64,000 nt of DNA from Pedobacter miscanthi (GCF_003315595.1 NZ_QNQU01000022.1:1-64000); one strand, 5' to 3'. Shown: positions 17,031 to 26,227, counted from the first letter of the stretch. Program-made: numbers and translations. The notes: generated by a model from the sequence alone, not told the origin.

Positions 17031-17769
17031 GGATTTTGATCAGTTATTTAAGGATACTTTTGCCGATGCAGAAGTAACACCTTCGAGGGATTTATGGAGC
17101 AATATTGAAAGCGAAATAGCACCTAAGAAAAAAAGGATTATACCCATTTATTGGTTATCAGCCGCTGCCGTGTTATTGATTGCTACCATCGGGATTTTGG
17201 TTTATCAACAGCAAAATAATAGTGGTGAAGGTAAACAACTGGCTAATAACAACATTGAAAAGCCTAAGCCGGTAGTGGAAGCACCAGTTGTAAAAGATCA
17301 TCTTCCTAAAGTTATAGAACCGGTTAAAGATATTGCACCAATATTGCCGGTGGGGGCTAAACCGGAAAAGGCTGTTGCTAAAACAAAGGTTAAACAAAAT
17401 GTTGTTAAACCTGTAGAAAAACTGCAGATTGTTACTGCCACTGAAATGCAAAAACAGGAAACCATGATTGCACAGGTTGATGAACCTAATAAAGATATTA
17501 AAGCACAAATTGACGCCGTTATTCTTTTGCAACCTAAAGTAGATATGTTAACGGCAAGCAACACAACAACTATTAAAACGGACGAACCGATTAATGATAA
17601 CGAACAAAGTAATAAAGGCATCCGTAATATGGGCGATGTAATTAACATAATTGTTAACAAAGTAGATAAGAGGAAAGATAAACTGATTCAGTTCCGTACG
17701 GATGATGATGATTCTTCGCTTTCGTCGATCAATATCGGACCTTTTAAAATCGGTAAACGCAAGAAATAG
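17011..17769 (+). CDS. Single-span membrane protein, likely anti-sigma partner
   Basis: A 252-residue protein. I chose the ATG at 17011, preceded by GGAGGG at 16997-17002; a TTG two codons upstream is also open. The cytoplasmic N-terminus (about 1-44) contains DLWSNIESEI. One transmembrane helix lies at about 46-65, and the Lys/Pro/Val-rich periplasmic region has low complexity. It overlaps the sigma gene by 20 bp. Position and topology suggest sequestration of the sigma factor, although no zinc-binding anti-sigma motif is present. Confidence 0.75.
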   Translation: MQPIRDKDFDQLFKDTFADAEVTPSRDLWSNIESEIAPKKKRIIPIYWLSAAAVLLIATIGILVYQQQNNSGEGKQLANNNIEKPKPVVEAPVVKDHLPKVIEPVKDIAPILPVGAKPEKAVAKTKVKQNVVKPVEKLQIVTATEMQKQETMIAQVDEPNKDIKAQIDAVILLQPKVDMLTASNTTTIKTDEPINDNEQSNKGIRNMGDVINIIVNKVDKRKDKLIQFRTDDDDSSLSSINIGPFKIGKRKK

Positions 17770-17973
17770 CAGTTAACAGTGGTCAGTTTTCAGTTTTCAA
17801 ATGACAGTTTTTAGTTTTAGATAGCTAACATTTCAACTTTATAACATTCAACATTACAACATTTATAACATTTAAACCTTTCAACTTTAAAATATTTAAA
17901 CCTTACCATACACATTTTCTCATTCAAACCATCAATAATTCATTCATTCAAAATCACACATAAACACACCAAT

Positions 17974-18792
17974 ATGAAACGTCTAATATTTACAGCACTT
18001 ATGGTAAGCGGACTTGCCGGTGTTATGGCTCCAAGGGCTTTTGCTCAACAAGATACAGTAGTAAGAGATACAATTATAAAAAAGAAAAGAAGTTTTTCGC
18101 TTAACATGACCTTAAATGGTGGTGAGAATAAAAAAAGCGATTCAACCGTTGCTGCATCAAAAAAAGGCCGCTTTGTGGGTGGAATTACCTTTACGAGGGT
18201 TGACTGGGGTTTTTCAAGATTAATTGACAATGGTAGCTTCAATTTATCCCCAAATAACGATTTTTTGGATTATAAAGGTGGAAAAACCAGTACATTCTCT
18301 TTTGATATCTTACAGTTTGGCTACCGTTTTAACTCTAACTTTAAGGTTTATGTGGCTGGTGGTTTCGACTGGACATTGATCCGTTTGAGAAAAGACATCA
18401 CTATCGCTAAAAACTCCAACGAATTTGTTTATACCGATCAATCGCCTGTACACTTTTCTAAAAATCGTTTCTCGAGCAGTTATGTACACATTCCGTTAAA
18501 CTTCGAATTCCGTACCAGCGAAAACAAAAATGGCAAAAGATTTTACCTGGTTTTGGGTCCTGAAGTTAGCTTTTTGCTAAACGGAAAAATCAAACAAATC
18601 AGTGCAGAACGTGGGAAAGAAAAACAATATGATAGTTATCACTTCCAGTCAGTTCGTTACGGAGGTACAGTAAGGTTTGGTTACGGAGGTTTAGGATTGT
18701 TTACTAAATATTATTTCAACGATATGTTTACCACTTCGCAGCAAGCTGGTTTAAAAAACATGAGTTTCGGGGTTACTTTCGGATTAAACTAA
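17974..18792 (+). CDS. Outer-membrane beta-barrel (porin-like) protein
   Basis: A 272-residue protein with a signal peptide cleaved after AFA (residue 24). The mature region contains barrel-like strands (FGYRFNSNFKVYVAGGFDWT, SSYVHIPLNFEFRT, VRYGGTVRFGYGGLGLFTKY) and ends NMSFGVTFGLN. It follows the sigma/anti-sigma pair by 204 bp, so it may be a target or partner of that system. The structural class is well supported; no substrate is indicated. Confidence 0.75.
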   Translation: MKRLIFTALMVSGLAGVMAPRAFAQQDTVVRDTIIKKKRSFSLNMTLNGGENKKSDSTVAASKKGRFVGGITFTRVDWGFSRLIDNGSFNLSPNNDFLDYKGGKTSTFSFDILQFGYRFNSNFKVYVAGGFDWTLIRLRKDITIAKNSNEFVYTDQSPVHFSKNRFSSSYVHIPLNFEFRTSENKNGKRFYLVLGPEVSFLLNGKIKQISAERGKEKQYDSYHFQSVRYGGTVRFGYGGLGLFTKYYFNDMFTTSQQAGLKNMSFGVTFGLN

Positions 18793-18880
18793 ATTTTAAA
18801 TTATCGAAACTAGTCTGACTTAATTCCCTCCTTTAGGGCAGATGTCCGAAGGACAAAGAAGTAACACATAAATAAAACAG

Positions 18881-18913
18881 ATCCTGTTTCGGTTAGGCGA
18901 GACAGGATTTTTT
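18881..18913 (+). terminator. Intrinsic terminator after the barrel protein gene
   Basis: ATCCTGTTTCG pairs with CGAGACAGGAT (one G-T pair) around a short loop and is followed by TTTTTT. It lies 89 bp after the 17974 gene. Confidence 0.75.
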
Positions 18914-19008
18914 GGTTATAGATTAAGATTGATTTAAAAGTCTCTTGCTGATATTTAAATCGTAATCGTCATGCTGAATTTTATTTAAGCATTTGTTTCG
19001 CTTGAAAG

Positions 19009-19029
19009 ACCCTGAAATAAATTCAGGGT
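19009..19029. repeat. CCCTGAAATAAATTCAGGG dispersed palindrome
   Basis: One of at least five near-identical palindromes in this window, followed by tgacga. The others are at about 12,101, 21,816, 22,216 (inverted) and 41,343, with a variant at 22,253. Confidence 0.8.
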
Positions 19030-19095
19030 GACGAATCTCGTTAAGAAAAGGAGCCTAAAACTGATTTAAATTTATAAATATTAATCGAATTCAGG

Positions 19096-19245
19096 TTATA
19101 AGGTTTCCGTAGGATTTTTCTCATCGATCAAGGATTTAAAGCAATTTTCCATAAATTCATCTAAACTTATTCCTTGCTCCTCCGCATAAATTTTAGCCTG
19201 CTCTATAACGGCATCATCAAGAATCAGTGTGATTTTAGCTTTCAT
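19096..19245 (-). CDS. Small DUF6364-like (ribbon-helix-helix type) protein
   Basis: A 49-codon gene. The translation starts MKAKITLILDDAVIEQAKIY and continues with AEEQGISLDEFMENCFKSLI. This is the strand-helix-helix pattern of small antitoxin-like DNA-binding proteins annotated as DUF6364. A purine-rich AAAGAG precedes the ATG. No toxin gene adjoins it, so it is either a solitary antitoxin or the remnant of a pair. Confidence 0.7.
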   Translation of the reverse strand: MKAKITLILDDAVIEQAKIYAEEQGISLDEFMENCFKSLIDEKNPTETL

Positions 19246-19377
19246 CTCTTTGTATTTTATTGATTTAAAGATAAATACAGATGTGGTGAATTTTTAAATA
19301 AAATGTTAACAATTACGTGAGTTTTAACCTTATACCTTCCGCCTCAAAACCCTCTACCTTTTTCTTATCTTTACCAC

Positions 19378-20370
19378 GTGAGCAATATCCTAATCAGCGT
19401 TAAAAATTTAACCAAACAATATCAGGCAGAACAGGCCGGCGGCATTAAAAATGTAAGTTTCGACATTAAAAGAGGTGATGTAGTGGCCATTATTGGCGAA
19501 AGCGGAAGTGGAAAATCGACTTTATTAAAATCCATTTACGGTTTGTTAAAGACTGATGAAGGCGAAATCTTTTTCGAAGATCAAAAGGTTAAAGGCCCGG
19601 ATGAACAATTGATTCCCGGCCATAAGCAGATGAAAATGGTTACACAGGATTTTTCGCTGAATATTTATGCCAAAGTATACGATAATATTGCTTCACAGTT
19701 ATCGAATACCGACCTGAAAACCAAAGCTGAAAAAACGCTGCAAATGATGGAACACCTCAGGATTTTGCCCTTGCAGCACAAAAAAATCATTGAGTTAAGT
19801 GGCGGGGAACAGCAACGTGTGGCCATAGCCAAAGCCATGGTGGCCGATACTCAGGTTTTATTGCTGGATGAACCTTTTAGTCAGGTCGATGCCCTGTTGA
19901 AAAACCAGCTTCGGGCTGATATTAAACGTATTGCTTCCGAAACGGGGGTAACGGTAATTCTGGTATCACACGATCCTGCCGATGGTTTATTTCTGGCCGA
20001 CCAGTTACTGATCCTAAAAAACGGCGAACTCTTACAGACCGGAAAGCCAGCTGAAATTTACCAGCACCCCAAACATATTTACACCGCGCAGATTTTGGGC
20101 AATGCCGTGGTTTTACCAAAAGCGGATGCCGAAAAAATCGGTTTAAAAACAGAAAAAGATACCGTTGTTTTTTATCCGGAGTGGGCAGAAATTAACAGCA
20201 ACTGGAGCAGCAGGCGTTTTGAAGTAAAAGATGTATACTACAAAGGTTTTTATGATGAACTGCTGTTAGAAAGGAATGGCATTAACATCCGTGCCATACA
20301 GCTTAACAGGGGAGAGCATAAAAAAAACGACCATGTTCAAGTTAACATTAATCGTTTTTTAGAGTTTTAA
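19378..20370 (+). CDS. ABC transporter ATP-binding protein
   Basis: A 330-residue ATPase subunit. Walker A GESGSGKST lies at 40-48, the signature LSGGEQQRVAIAKAM at about 141-155, Walker B VLLLDEPFSQVD follows, and the H-loop is in LVSHDPADG. A C-terminal extension of about 90 residues (from about 240) is of the kind that regulates polyamine/iron/maltose-type importers. The start is GTG at 19378. No permease gene is adjacent, so partners must lie elsewhere. Its last 16 codons have a degenerate copy 130 bp downstream. Confidence 0.88.
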   Translation: MSNILISVKNLTKQYQAEQAGGIKNVSFDIKRGDVVAIIGESGSGKSTLLKSIYGLLKTDEGEIFFEDQKVKGPDEQLIPGHKQMKMVTQDFSLNIYAKVYDNIASQLSNTDLKTKAEKTLQMMEHLRILPLQHKKIIELSGGEQQRVAIAKAMVADTQVLLLDEPFSQVDALLKNQLRADIKRIASETGVTVILVSHDPADGLFLADQLLILKNGELLQTGKPAEIYQHPKHIYTAQILGNAVVLPKADAEKIGLKTEKDTVVFYPEWAEINSNWSSRRFEVKDVYYKGFYDELLLERNGINIRAIQLNRGEHKKNDHVQVNINRFLEF

Positions 20371-20449
20371 ATATAATTATAACTCCTTGTTAATTTTATA
20401 AAAGTTATAAGTATAGTTATAACTTTTTGCAGATTCTGAATATAGGTCA

Positions 20450-20500
20450 AAAAAAAAAGACCAAGTTCAAGTGAACATTGGTCGTTTTTTAGAATTTTAA
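20450..20500 (+). repeat. Duplicated 3' end of the ABC gene, also a hairpin
   Basis: This segment translates to KKKDQVQVNIGRFLEF followed by a stop. The authentic gene end is KKNDHVQVNINRFLEF. The copy also folds as gaccaa/ttggtc plus gttca/tgaac arms followed by a T-rich run, so it can act as a terminator between the ABC gene and the convergent lipoprotein gene. Confidence 0.75.
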
Positions 20501-20513
20501 AGTTTTTGAAGAT

Positions 20514-20927
20514 TTAATTTCCAGCGTAATCAGATGGAATGATCACCACTTTTACTAAAGTATTATAGTTTGGCGGTACTGTTGCTGTTAAATTGTTAGT
20601 GTCTTGAACATCAAATCTTAAACCACCATTATAAACTTTATAGCTAAAAGCATTGTAATTGTAGGTATAAGGTAACTGAATATCGCCATTTGGATCATTG
20701 GGATGTTCGAAATAAACTAAAACACCTTCATCGTCTAAAGTTACCCCATCAATTGCAGATAATGCTTTGTTTACAGAGTAACTTCCATCAGTATTACGTA
20801 ACCATTGATTTGAGTTAATCGTAAAATTGTACGTTTTAGCTCTTAATTCTTGATAAACAGTTTCTTTCTTGCATGAAGCCAGACCTAGTGTGGCAATGCA
20901 AAGCATTAGGATGGTAAGTTTTTTCAT
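20514..20927 (-). CDS. Small lipoprotein, function unknown
   Basis: A 137-residue exported protein. The lipoprotein signal ends in LASC with Cys19 as the lipidated residue, so it is anchored in the cell envelope. The mature domain of about 115 residues is strand-rich (YNFTINSNQWLR, GVLVYFEHPND) and could be a small immunoglobulin-like fold. No close family is recognised. It is convergent with the ABC ATPase gene and divergent from the DUF4230 gene. Confidence 0.75.
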   Translation of the reverse strand: MKKLTILMLCIATLGLASCKKETVYQELRAKTYNFTINSNQWLRNTDGSYSVNKALSAIDGVTLDDEGVLVYFEHPNDPNGDIQLPYTYNYNAFSYKVYNGGLRFDVQDTNNLTATVPPNYNTLVKVVIIPSDYAGN

Positions 20928-21063
20928 TTTGATTAGTGTTATTTGTGTGTGTGATCTAGCTATTACAAATCTTCTGCCAAAAAAATATTAAATCAGAATT
21001 ATGGATTAATTATTGTGCAACAGATTAAATACACAATATGTTGAACCCCGATTTTTTTATAAA

Positions 21064-21624
21064 ATGAAGATCTTTTTCCGTCTCTTGCCCTGGTTAATTT
21101 TAATCGTTGCGGGGTATTTATTTATCTCCAAAAAGTTTAGCATCAATACTTCTGTTGAAAGTAAACATCAGCTTCTGGTAGAGAAAATCGAGACCATAGG
21201 CAAACTGGAGCTGGTGAGGTACCAGATCAGTGATGTTCTGGAGCATAAAAACAAAACAGATTTTTTACCCGAAGCAAGCGTTTTACTAATCGTAAAAGCG
21301 GAAGCCGTGGGTTGTATCGACCTTACCAAAATTACCCGCGAAGATATCAGCATAGATGCGGACACTGCTGTAGTAAATTTACCACAGCCCGAAATCTGCT
21401 ATGTAAAAATCGACCATAAAAACTCACGCGTGTACGATACGAAAATGGCTTTCTTCCGTGAGGCCAGTTTGGTAGATGAAGCCTATAAAGCTGCTGAAAG
21501 ACAGGTAACTGCCGAAGTTAAAAAATCGAGCATTTTAGCGCAGACTAAAACCAATGCCACAACGGTACTTAAACCAATTATTGAAGGTTTAGGCTATAAG
21601 AATGTGAAGTTTACTTTTGAGTAG
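21064..21624 (+). CDS. DUF4230-family membrane-anchored protein
   Basis: A 186-residue protein. I chose the ATG at 21064 because an N-terminal membrane anchor (FFRLLPWLILIVAGYLFI) follows directly; an earlier ATG at 21013 would add 17 unlikely residues. The extracytoplasmic part has the DUF4230 pattern: KIETIGKLELVRYQISDVLE, LLIVKAEAVGCIDLTKI, then a helical end with TVLKPIIEGLGYKNVKF. The biological role of the family is not known to me. Confidence 0.75.
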   Translation: MKIFFRLLPWLILIVAGYLFISKKFSINTSVESKHQLLVEKIETIGKLELVRYQISDVLEHKNKTDFLPEASVLLIVKAEAVGCIDLTKITREDISIDADTAVVNLPQPEICYVKIDHKNSRVYDTKMAFFREASLVDEAYKAAERQVTAEVKKSSILAQTKTNATTVLKPIIEGLGYKNVKFTFE

Positions 21625-21829
21625 GGTAGAAGGTGTAAGGTTTAGGGTGTAAGGTTCTAGCGATCGTCACACTAGATTTCGTCATCTCGACTGAAGCAAA
21701 GCGTAATGGAGAGATCTATCTCGAGAAATCTAAAGGGGAGTAAACTTCCGAAGTTTGCCGGTGCCGGGCATGTGCATAGGAGAAACTTTGGAAGTCCTGT
21801 GGCTTCTGCGAGAAGACCCTGAAATAAAT
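21625..21829. repeat. Spacer with two dispersed repeat types
   Basis: The gtcatctcgactgaagcaaagcg repeat at about 21,681-21,735 is followed by a CCCTGAAATAAATTCAGGG palindrome at about 21,816-21,836, which runs into the cupin gene's 3' end. Confidence 0.6.
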
Positions 21830-22189
21830 TCAGGGTGACGTAATTAAAAAATCTTCCCTGTGCGGGTTAAAAATATCAACCAGTAATCCGGCTTCCAAAC
21901 ATAACACACCGTGGAATACATTTGATGGCGCAAAGAAAACATCGCCTTCATTTAAAACTTTCTTGTCATCGCCCATGCTTACTTCAAAACTTCCTTTGGC
22001 AACATAACTCATTTGCAGGTGCGGATGATTATGAATCGCACCGATGGCGTCTTTTTCAAATTCTACCTTTACCAGCATCAGGTTCTCATCGTAAGCCATA
22101 ATCTTGCGTTTTACGCCTGCGCCTAAATCTTCCCAATCGATATCGCTGTCGGAAATTAATGTTTTGTTGTTGAGGTCTTTGAAGTTCAT
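21830..22189 (-). CDS. Cupin-domain protein
   Basis: A 119-residue single-domain cupin. The metal-site motif appears as IHNHPHLQMSYVAKGSFEV (His residues at about 53-57) and the second motif as FFAPSNVFHGVLC. Such small cupins bind a metal and act as dioxygenases, isomerases or sugar/small-molecule sensors. It is the last gene after ilvA in the same direction, but 115 bp of repeat-filled spacer separates them. The dispersed palindrome at 21,816-21,836 overlaps its stop region. Confidence 0.82.
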   Translation of the reverse strand: MNFKDLNNKTLISDSDIDWEDLGAGVKRKIMAYDENLMLVKVEFEKDAIGAIHNHPHLQMSYVAKGSFEVSMGDDKKVLNEGDVFFAPSNVFHGVLCLEAGLLVDIFNPHREDFLITSP

Positions 22190-22215
22190 TTTTTTATTTT
22201 CTTATTTTGTACGTC

Positions 22216-22273
22216 ACCCTGAATTTATTTCAGGGTCTTTCACGCTAGAAAGATGCTGAAATAAATTCAGCAT
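22216..22273. repeat. Pair of ctgaaataaattcag palindromes
   Basis: An inverted copy of the CCCTGAAATAAATTCAGGG family (22,216-22,236) is followed by a variant GCTGAAATAAATTCAGC (about 22,255-22,271). They lie between cupin and ilvA. Confidence 0.75.
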
Positions 22274-22304
22274 GACGATAGTATAAAACTTTGCGGTTAA
22301 TCCC

Positions 22305-23555
22305 TTAAACCAGATACTCAAACAACGTCTGATCCTGATTCAGTTCAATAATTTCGAATTTAAAGTCTTTCATGCGCTGCAACAAGCTTGCATAATCGTT
22401 TTTATTCGAAAGCTCGATGCCCACCAGTGCCGGGCCATTTTCCTTATTCGTTTTTTTAATAAACTCGAAACGGGTAATATCATCCTGCGGACCTAACACC
22501 TCATTCACAAATAATTTTAAAGCGCCCGGTCTTTGCGGAAAACGTACAATAAAATAATGTTTCAACCCTTCGAAAAGTAAAGATTTCTCTTTAATCTCCT
22601 GCATGCGCTCTATATCGTTGTTTCCGCCGCTAACTATACAAACTACCGTTTTGCCGGTAATCTGGTCTCTCAGCTGATCTAATGCGGCTACAGATAGTGC
22701 TCCTGCAGGTTCAACAACAATTGCATCTTCATTATAAAGTTTTAATATGGTGGTACAAATTTTTCCCTCAGGAATCAAATGCATCTGATCAAGAAGTTCT
22801 TTACAATATTCGTAGGTAATGTGGCCAATACGTTTTACTGCAGCACCATCCACAAAACGGTCTATTTCTTCTAATGTATACGGACCGCCATGTTCCATTG
22901 CTGTAACCATTGATGGTGCCCCCAGGGGCTCCACACCAACCAGTTTTACACCAGGTTTAACAGTTTTCATGTAAGCGCTTACGCCCGAGGCCAAGCCACC
23001 GCCGCCAACAGGCATCACCACGATGTCTAAATCAGGCAGGTCTTCATAAATTTCAACGCCAACCGTAGCCTGTCCTTCAATTACTTTTTCATCATCAAAT
23101 GGCGGAATAAAAGTAGCCGATTTTTCGGCACTGTAAGCCAGGGCCTCTTTTAAACAATCGTCGAAAGTATCGCCAACTAAAACCACTTCTACACTGTCGC
23201 CACCAAACATGTAGGTTTGCTTAACCTTTTGTTTAGGGGTGATTTCGGGCATAAAGATAACACCTTTAATCCCAAGTTTTTTGCATGAATAGGCCACACC
23301 CTGCGCATGATTACCCGCGCTTGCACAAACTACACCGTTAATCAAGGCATCCTGCGGCAATGTACTGATTTTGTTAAATGCACCACGTAATTTATAGGAG
23401 CGTACAATTTGTAAATCCTCTCTTTTTAAATAAATATTGGCATTATAATGAGCAGAAAGTCCGGCGTTAAACTCCAAAGGTGTACGTTTTACCACGCCCT
23501 TCAGTCGTTGATGTGCAGATTGAAAATCTAGCGTATTTGGTGTTGTAGTGTTCAT
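22305..23555 (-). CDS. ilvA: Threonine ammonia-lyase (deaminase)
   Basis: PLP enzyme that makes 2-oxobutanoate from threonine, the entry to isoleucine. It has 416 residues from the ATG at 23555; a start ten codons earlier has no support. The PLP Lys is residue 55 in SYKLRGAFNK, and the phosphate-binding loop is PVGGGGLASG. The C-terminal part (about 325-416, HYFIVRFPQRPGALK) is a single ACT-like regulatory domain, shorter than the double domain of E. coli IlvA. It lies about 410 bp after leuA, at the end of the ilv-leu block. Confidence 0.95.
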   Translation of the reverse strand: MNTTTPNTLDFQSAHQRLKGVVKRTPLEFNAGLSAHYNANIYLKREDLQIVRSYKLRGAFNKISTLPQDALINGVVCASAGNHAQGVAYSCKKLGIKGVIFMPEITPKQKVKQTYMFGGDSVEVVLVGDTFDDCLKEALAYSAEKSATFIPPFDDEKVIEGQATVGVEIYEDLPDLDIVVMPVGGGGLASGVSAYMKTVKPGVKLVGVEPLGAPSMVTAMEHGGPYTLEEIDRFVDGAAVKRIGHITYEYCKELLDQMHLIPEGKICTTILKLYNEDAIVVEPAGALSVAALDQLRDQITGKTVVCIVSGGNNDIERMQEIKEKSLLFEGLKHYFIVRFPQRPGALKLFVNEVLGPQDDITRFEFIKKTNKENGPALVGIELSNKNDYASLLQRMKDFKFEIIELNQDQTLFEYLV

Positions 23556-23964
23556 TGTTGTAGTATCAGGTATAGAGAGAATCAAGTATCAAGAAGGGAG
23601 AATTCGGTCTTTGTGCTAGGAATTAAGTATCTAGTATCAAGATTGAGATCTCGCTTATGTATTTTTTGTAAAGCAGGGTTTGGTGCTTTTCGGTTATTGC
23701 GGTCCTGCTATTCGTTTCAATCTTTTTAAACTGCTGTAGTGCTGAAGAACGAAGAACCTATTTCATCGGTTGCAGATGCTTCGTACCTCAGCATGACATT
23801 ATATTAGGGGTTACTGCAATTAAAAAGTATTTCCACTGCTATCAGGTTTAGGTAAATTAGGTCAGTACGTTAAACTAAAAACGCTAACCGCCTAACGCCA
23901 AACCCTAAACTTTTCAGGCAATCCGCTAGTCTTTTTTAGCTTTAGTCTTTAACCTTTTCAGCTT
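23556..23964. other. Repeat-rich spacer between leuA and ilvA
   Basis: No gene is seen. It contains gtatcaag-type reiterations (23,585-23,650), a member of the gctgaagaacgaagaa...cttcgtacctcagcatgaca inverted repeat (about 23,737-23,803; related to 28,943-29,022), and agctttagtcttt words near 23,937. ilvA may need its own promoter here, but none is obvious. Confidence 0.5.
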
Positions 23965-25125
23965 TTATGCTAAGTGCAAAGCCACCAACTGGTTTAAATC
24001 TTGGTCGTTAATCCCCTGTTTGCTATCAGCCAAAACCAAAAACTGTTTATAAACAATATCCAAATGATCCTTTTCCAATTTATGGCCTAAGCGGTCTAAG
24101 TGGTGTTTTAAAGCATGGCGGCCGCTTCTTGCAGTTAAAACAATAGTAGCGTCAGGGAAACCAACATCTTCTGGTCTGATGATTTCATAGTTCTCGCGGT
24201 TTTTCAAAAAACCATCCTGATGGATACCAGAGCTATGCGAAAATGCATTTCCACCAACAATTGCCTTATTTGGCTGTACCGGCATATTCATCTGGTTTCT
24301 CACCATGTGGCTAATTTCGTAGAAACGGGTCGCATCAATCTGGGTGTTTAAGCCCAAAACCTTATGCGTTTTCAAAATCATGACGACTTCTTCCATAGAA
24401 GTATTGCCTGCACGTTCTCCGATGCCGTTAATGGTACATTCTACCTGGCGGGCGCCGTTCTGTAAACCGGCAATAGAATTTGCCGTAGCCAGGCCCAAAT
24501 CGTTGTGGCAGTGCACCGAAATAATGGCATTGTCGATATTTTTTACATTTTCTTTTAAATAAAGGATTTTCGAACCGTATTGATCAGGTAGGCAATAACC
24601 ATTGGTATCCGGAATGTTTACTACCGTTGCTCCGGCAGCAATTACCGCCTCAACCATTTTGGCTAAAAATTCGATATCGGCACGGCCGGCATCTTCTGCG
24701 TAAAATTCGATATCCTCAACATATTTTTTGGCGTATTTTACTGCATCAACGGCACGCTCTAAAATATCTTCGCGGGTACTGTTAAATTTGTGTTTGATGT
24801 GGAAATCGGATGCACCGATACCGGTATGAATACGTGGTCTTTTTGCATAACGCAAAGCATCAGCAGCAACATCGATATCATTTTTATTTGCGCGGGTTAA
24901 AGCGCAGATAATCGGGTTGGTTACCGCTTTTGATAATTCGATTACGCTGTTAAAATCCCCTGGGCTTGATACCGGAAAACCAGCCTCAATCACATCAACA
25001 CCTAAAAGTTCGAGTGATTTTGCGATTTCTACTTTTTGGTTTGTATCTAACTGGCAGCCTGGTACCTGCTCGCCGTCACGTAAGGTCGTGTCGAAAATAT
25101 AAACTTTGTTTGGGTCGTGAATCAT
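23965..25125 (-). CDS. leuA: 2-isopropylmalate synthase, short form
   Basis: Condenses acetyl-CoA with 2-oxoisovalerate, the first step of leucine synthesis. The HMGL-like barrel starts IFDTTLRDGEQVPG with the metal Asp at residue 12, and HCHNDLGLATANS and the GNAFSHSSGIHQDG subdomain follow. It has 386 residues, whereas forms with the C-terminal leucine-binding dimer domain have about 500-520. The regulatory domain is absent, so direct leucine feedback on this enzyme is doubtful. Homocitrate-synthase-like activity is a lesser alternative. It lies 10 bp after leuB. Confidence 0.93.
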   Translation of the reverse strand: MIHDPNKVYIFDTTLRDGEQVPGCQLDTNQKVEIAKSLELLGVDVIEAGFPVSSPGDFNSVIELSKAVTNPIICALTRANKNDIDVAADALRYAKRPRIHTGIGASDFHIKHKFNSTREDILERAVDAVKYAKKYVEDIEFYAEDAGRADIEFLAKMVEAVIAAGATVVNIPDTNGYCLPDQYGSKILYLKENVKNIDNAIISVHCHNDLGLATANSIAGLQNGARQVECTINGIGERAGNTSMEEVVMILKTHKVLGLNTQIDATRFYEISHMVRNQMNMPVQPNKAIVGGNAFSHSSGIHQDGFLKNRENYEIIRPEDVGFPDATIVLTARSGRHALKHHLDRLGHKLEKDHLDIVYKQFLVLADSKQGINDQDLNQLVALHLA

Positions 25126-25135
25126 AATCTAAGGT

Positions 25136-26227
25136 TTAGGATGTGATTAATTTTTGTGATAAGAACTTTAATACCAGTTTTCCCATTTCGGCGGTACCCA
25201 AAACTTTAAAACGGTTTGTATTTTGGTCGGCAATATCATGTGTTCTAAAGCCTTCTTTCAATACCTGGTCGATGGTATCAACCAATAATTTAGCTTCTTC
25301 TTTTAGTCCGAAACCAATCTCGAGCATTAAAGCTGACGAGAGGATAGAAGCCAATGGGTTTGCTAAATCTTTGCCTGCAATATCGTGCGCCGAACCGTGG
25401 ATCGGTTCGAAGAAACCTGTGCTTTCGCCAACAGATGCCGAAGCAAGCATACCCATCGAACCTGCAATCTGCGAAGCTTCGTCTGTTAAAATATCGCCAA
25501 ATAAATTGGCTGTTAACACCACATCGAATTTTTTAGGGTTTTTGATCAGCTGCATTGCTGCATTATCGATAAACATGTGTTCGGTTTCTACATCAGGGTA
25601 TTGTTTTGCAATTTCCTGAACGGTTTCGCGCCACAGGCGTGAGCTTTCCAGAACGTTTGCCTTATCTACCGAACATAATCTTTTATTACGTTGTTGTGCT
25701 GCCTGGTAAGCTTTATGAGCAATGCGTTCTACTTCATAACGATGGTAAATCATTAAATCAGAAGCGGTATTTCGGTCTTCAGAGCGTGTTTTTTCGCCAA
25801 AGTACACATCGCCGGTTAATTCGCGGAAGAAAAGAATATCTGTTCCCCTTAAAATTTCAGGTTTGATACTTGATGCCTGAAGAAGTTCATCAAATAGTAA
25901 TATTGGGCGGAGGTTGGCAAATAAGCCCAGTTCTTTGCGGATTTTTAAAAGGCCTTGTTCTGGTCTAACTTTTAAGCTCGGATCATTATCATATTTGGCA
26001 TGACCAATTGCTCCAAAAAGGATGGCATCACTTTGTCTGGCTTTTTCTAAAGTTTCATCTGGCAATGGTTCGCCGGTAACCTCAATAGCCGCGTGGCCCA
26101 TTAAAGCTTCTTCGAACGTAAATTCATGTCCGAAAATTTCGCCAATTTTTTCTAATGCTGCTTTTCCCCAAGTGGTTACTTCGGGTCCGATACCGTCTCC
26201 AGGTATTACTAAAATGTTCTTCTTCAT
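25136..26227 (-). CDS. leuB: 3-isopropylmalate dehydrogenase
   Basis: NAD-dependent oxidative decarboxylation of 3-isopropylmalate in leucine synthesis. It has 363 residues. The N-terminal IPGDGIGPEV, the substrate arginines in LRPILLF and FFRELTGDVYFGEK, the metal-binding VDAN-type region (FIDNAAMQLIKNPKKFDVV) and the nucleotide region GFFEPIHGSAHDIAGK are all present. It is 10 bp upstream of leuA in the same direction. Confidence 0.97.
   Translation of the reverse strand: MKKNILVIPGDGIGPEVTTWGKAALEKIGEIFGHEFTFEEALMGHAAIEVTGEPLPDETLEKARQSDAILFGAIGHAKYDNDPSLKVRPEQGLLKIRKELGLFANLRPILLFDELLQASSIKPEILRGTDILFFRELTGDVYFGEKTRSEDRNTASDLMIYHRYEVERIAHKAYQAAQQRNKRLCSVDKANVLESSRLWRETVQEIAKQYPDVETEHMFIDNAAMQLIKNPKKFDVVLTANLFGDILTDEASQIAGSMGMLASASVGESTGFFEPIHGSAHDIAGKDLANPLASILSSALMLEIGFGLKEEAKLLVDTIDQVLKEGFRTHDIADQNTNRFKVLGTAEMGKLVLKFLSQKLITS

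Noticed and set aside
17173..17660. Two - strand ORFs opposite the anti-sigma-like gene
   Set aside because: Shadow frames produced by the low-complexity Lys/Val/Pro-rich coding sequence on the + strand.
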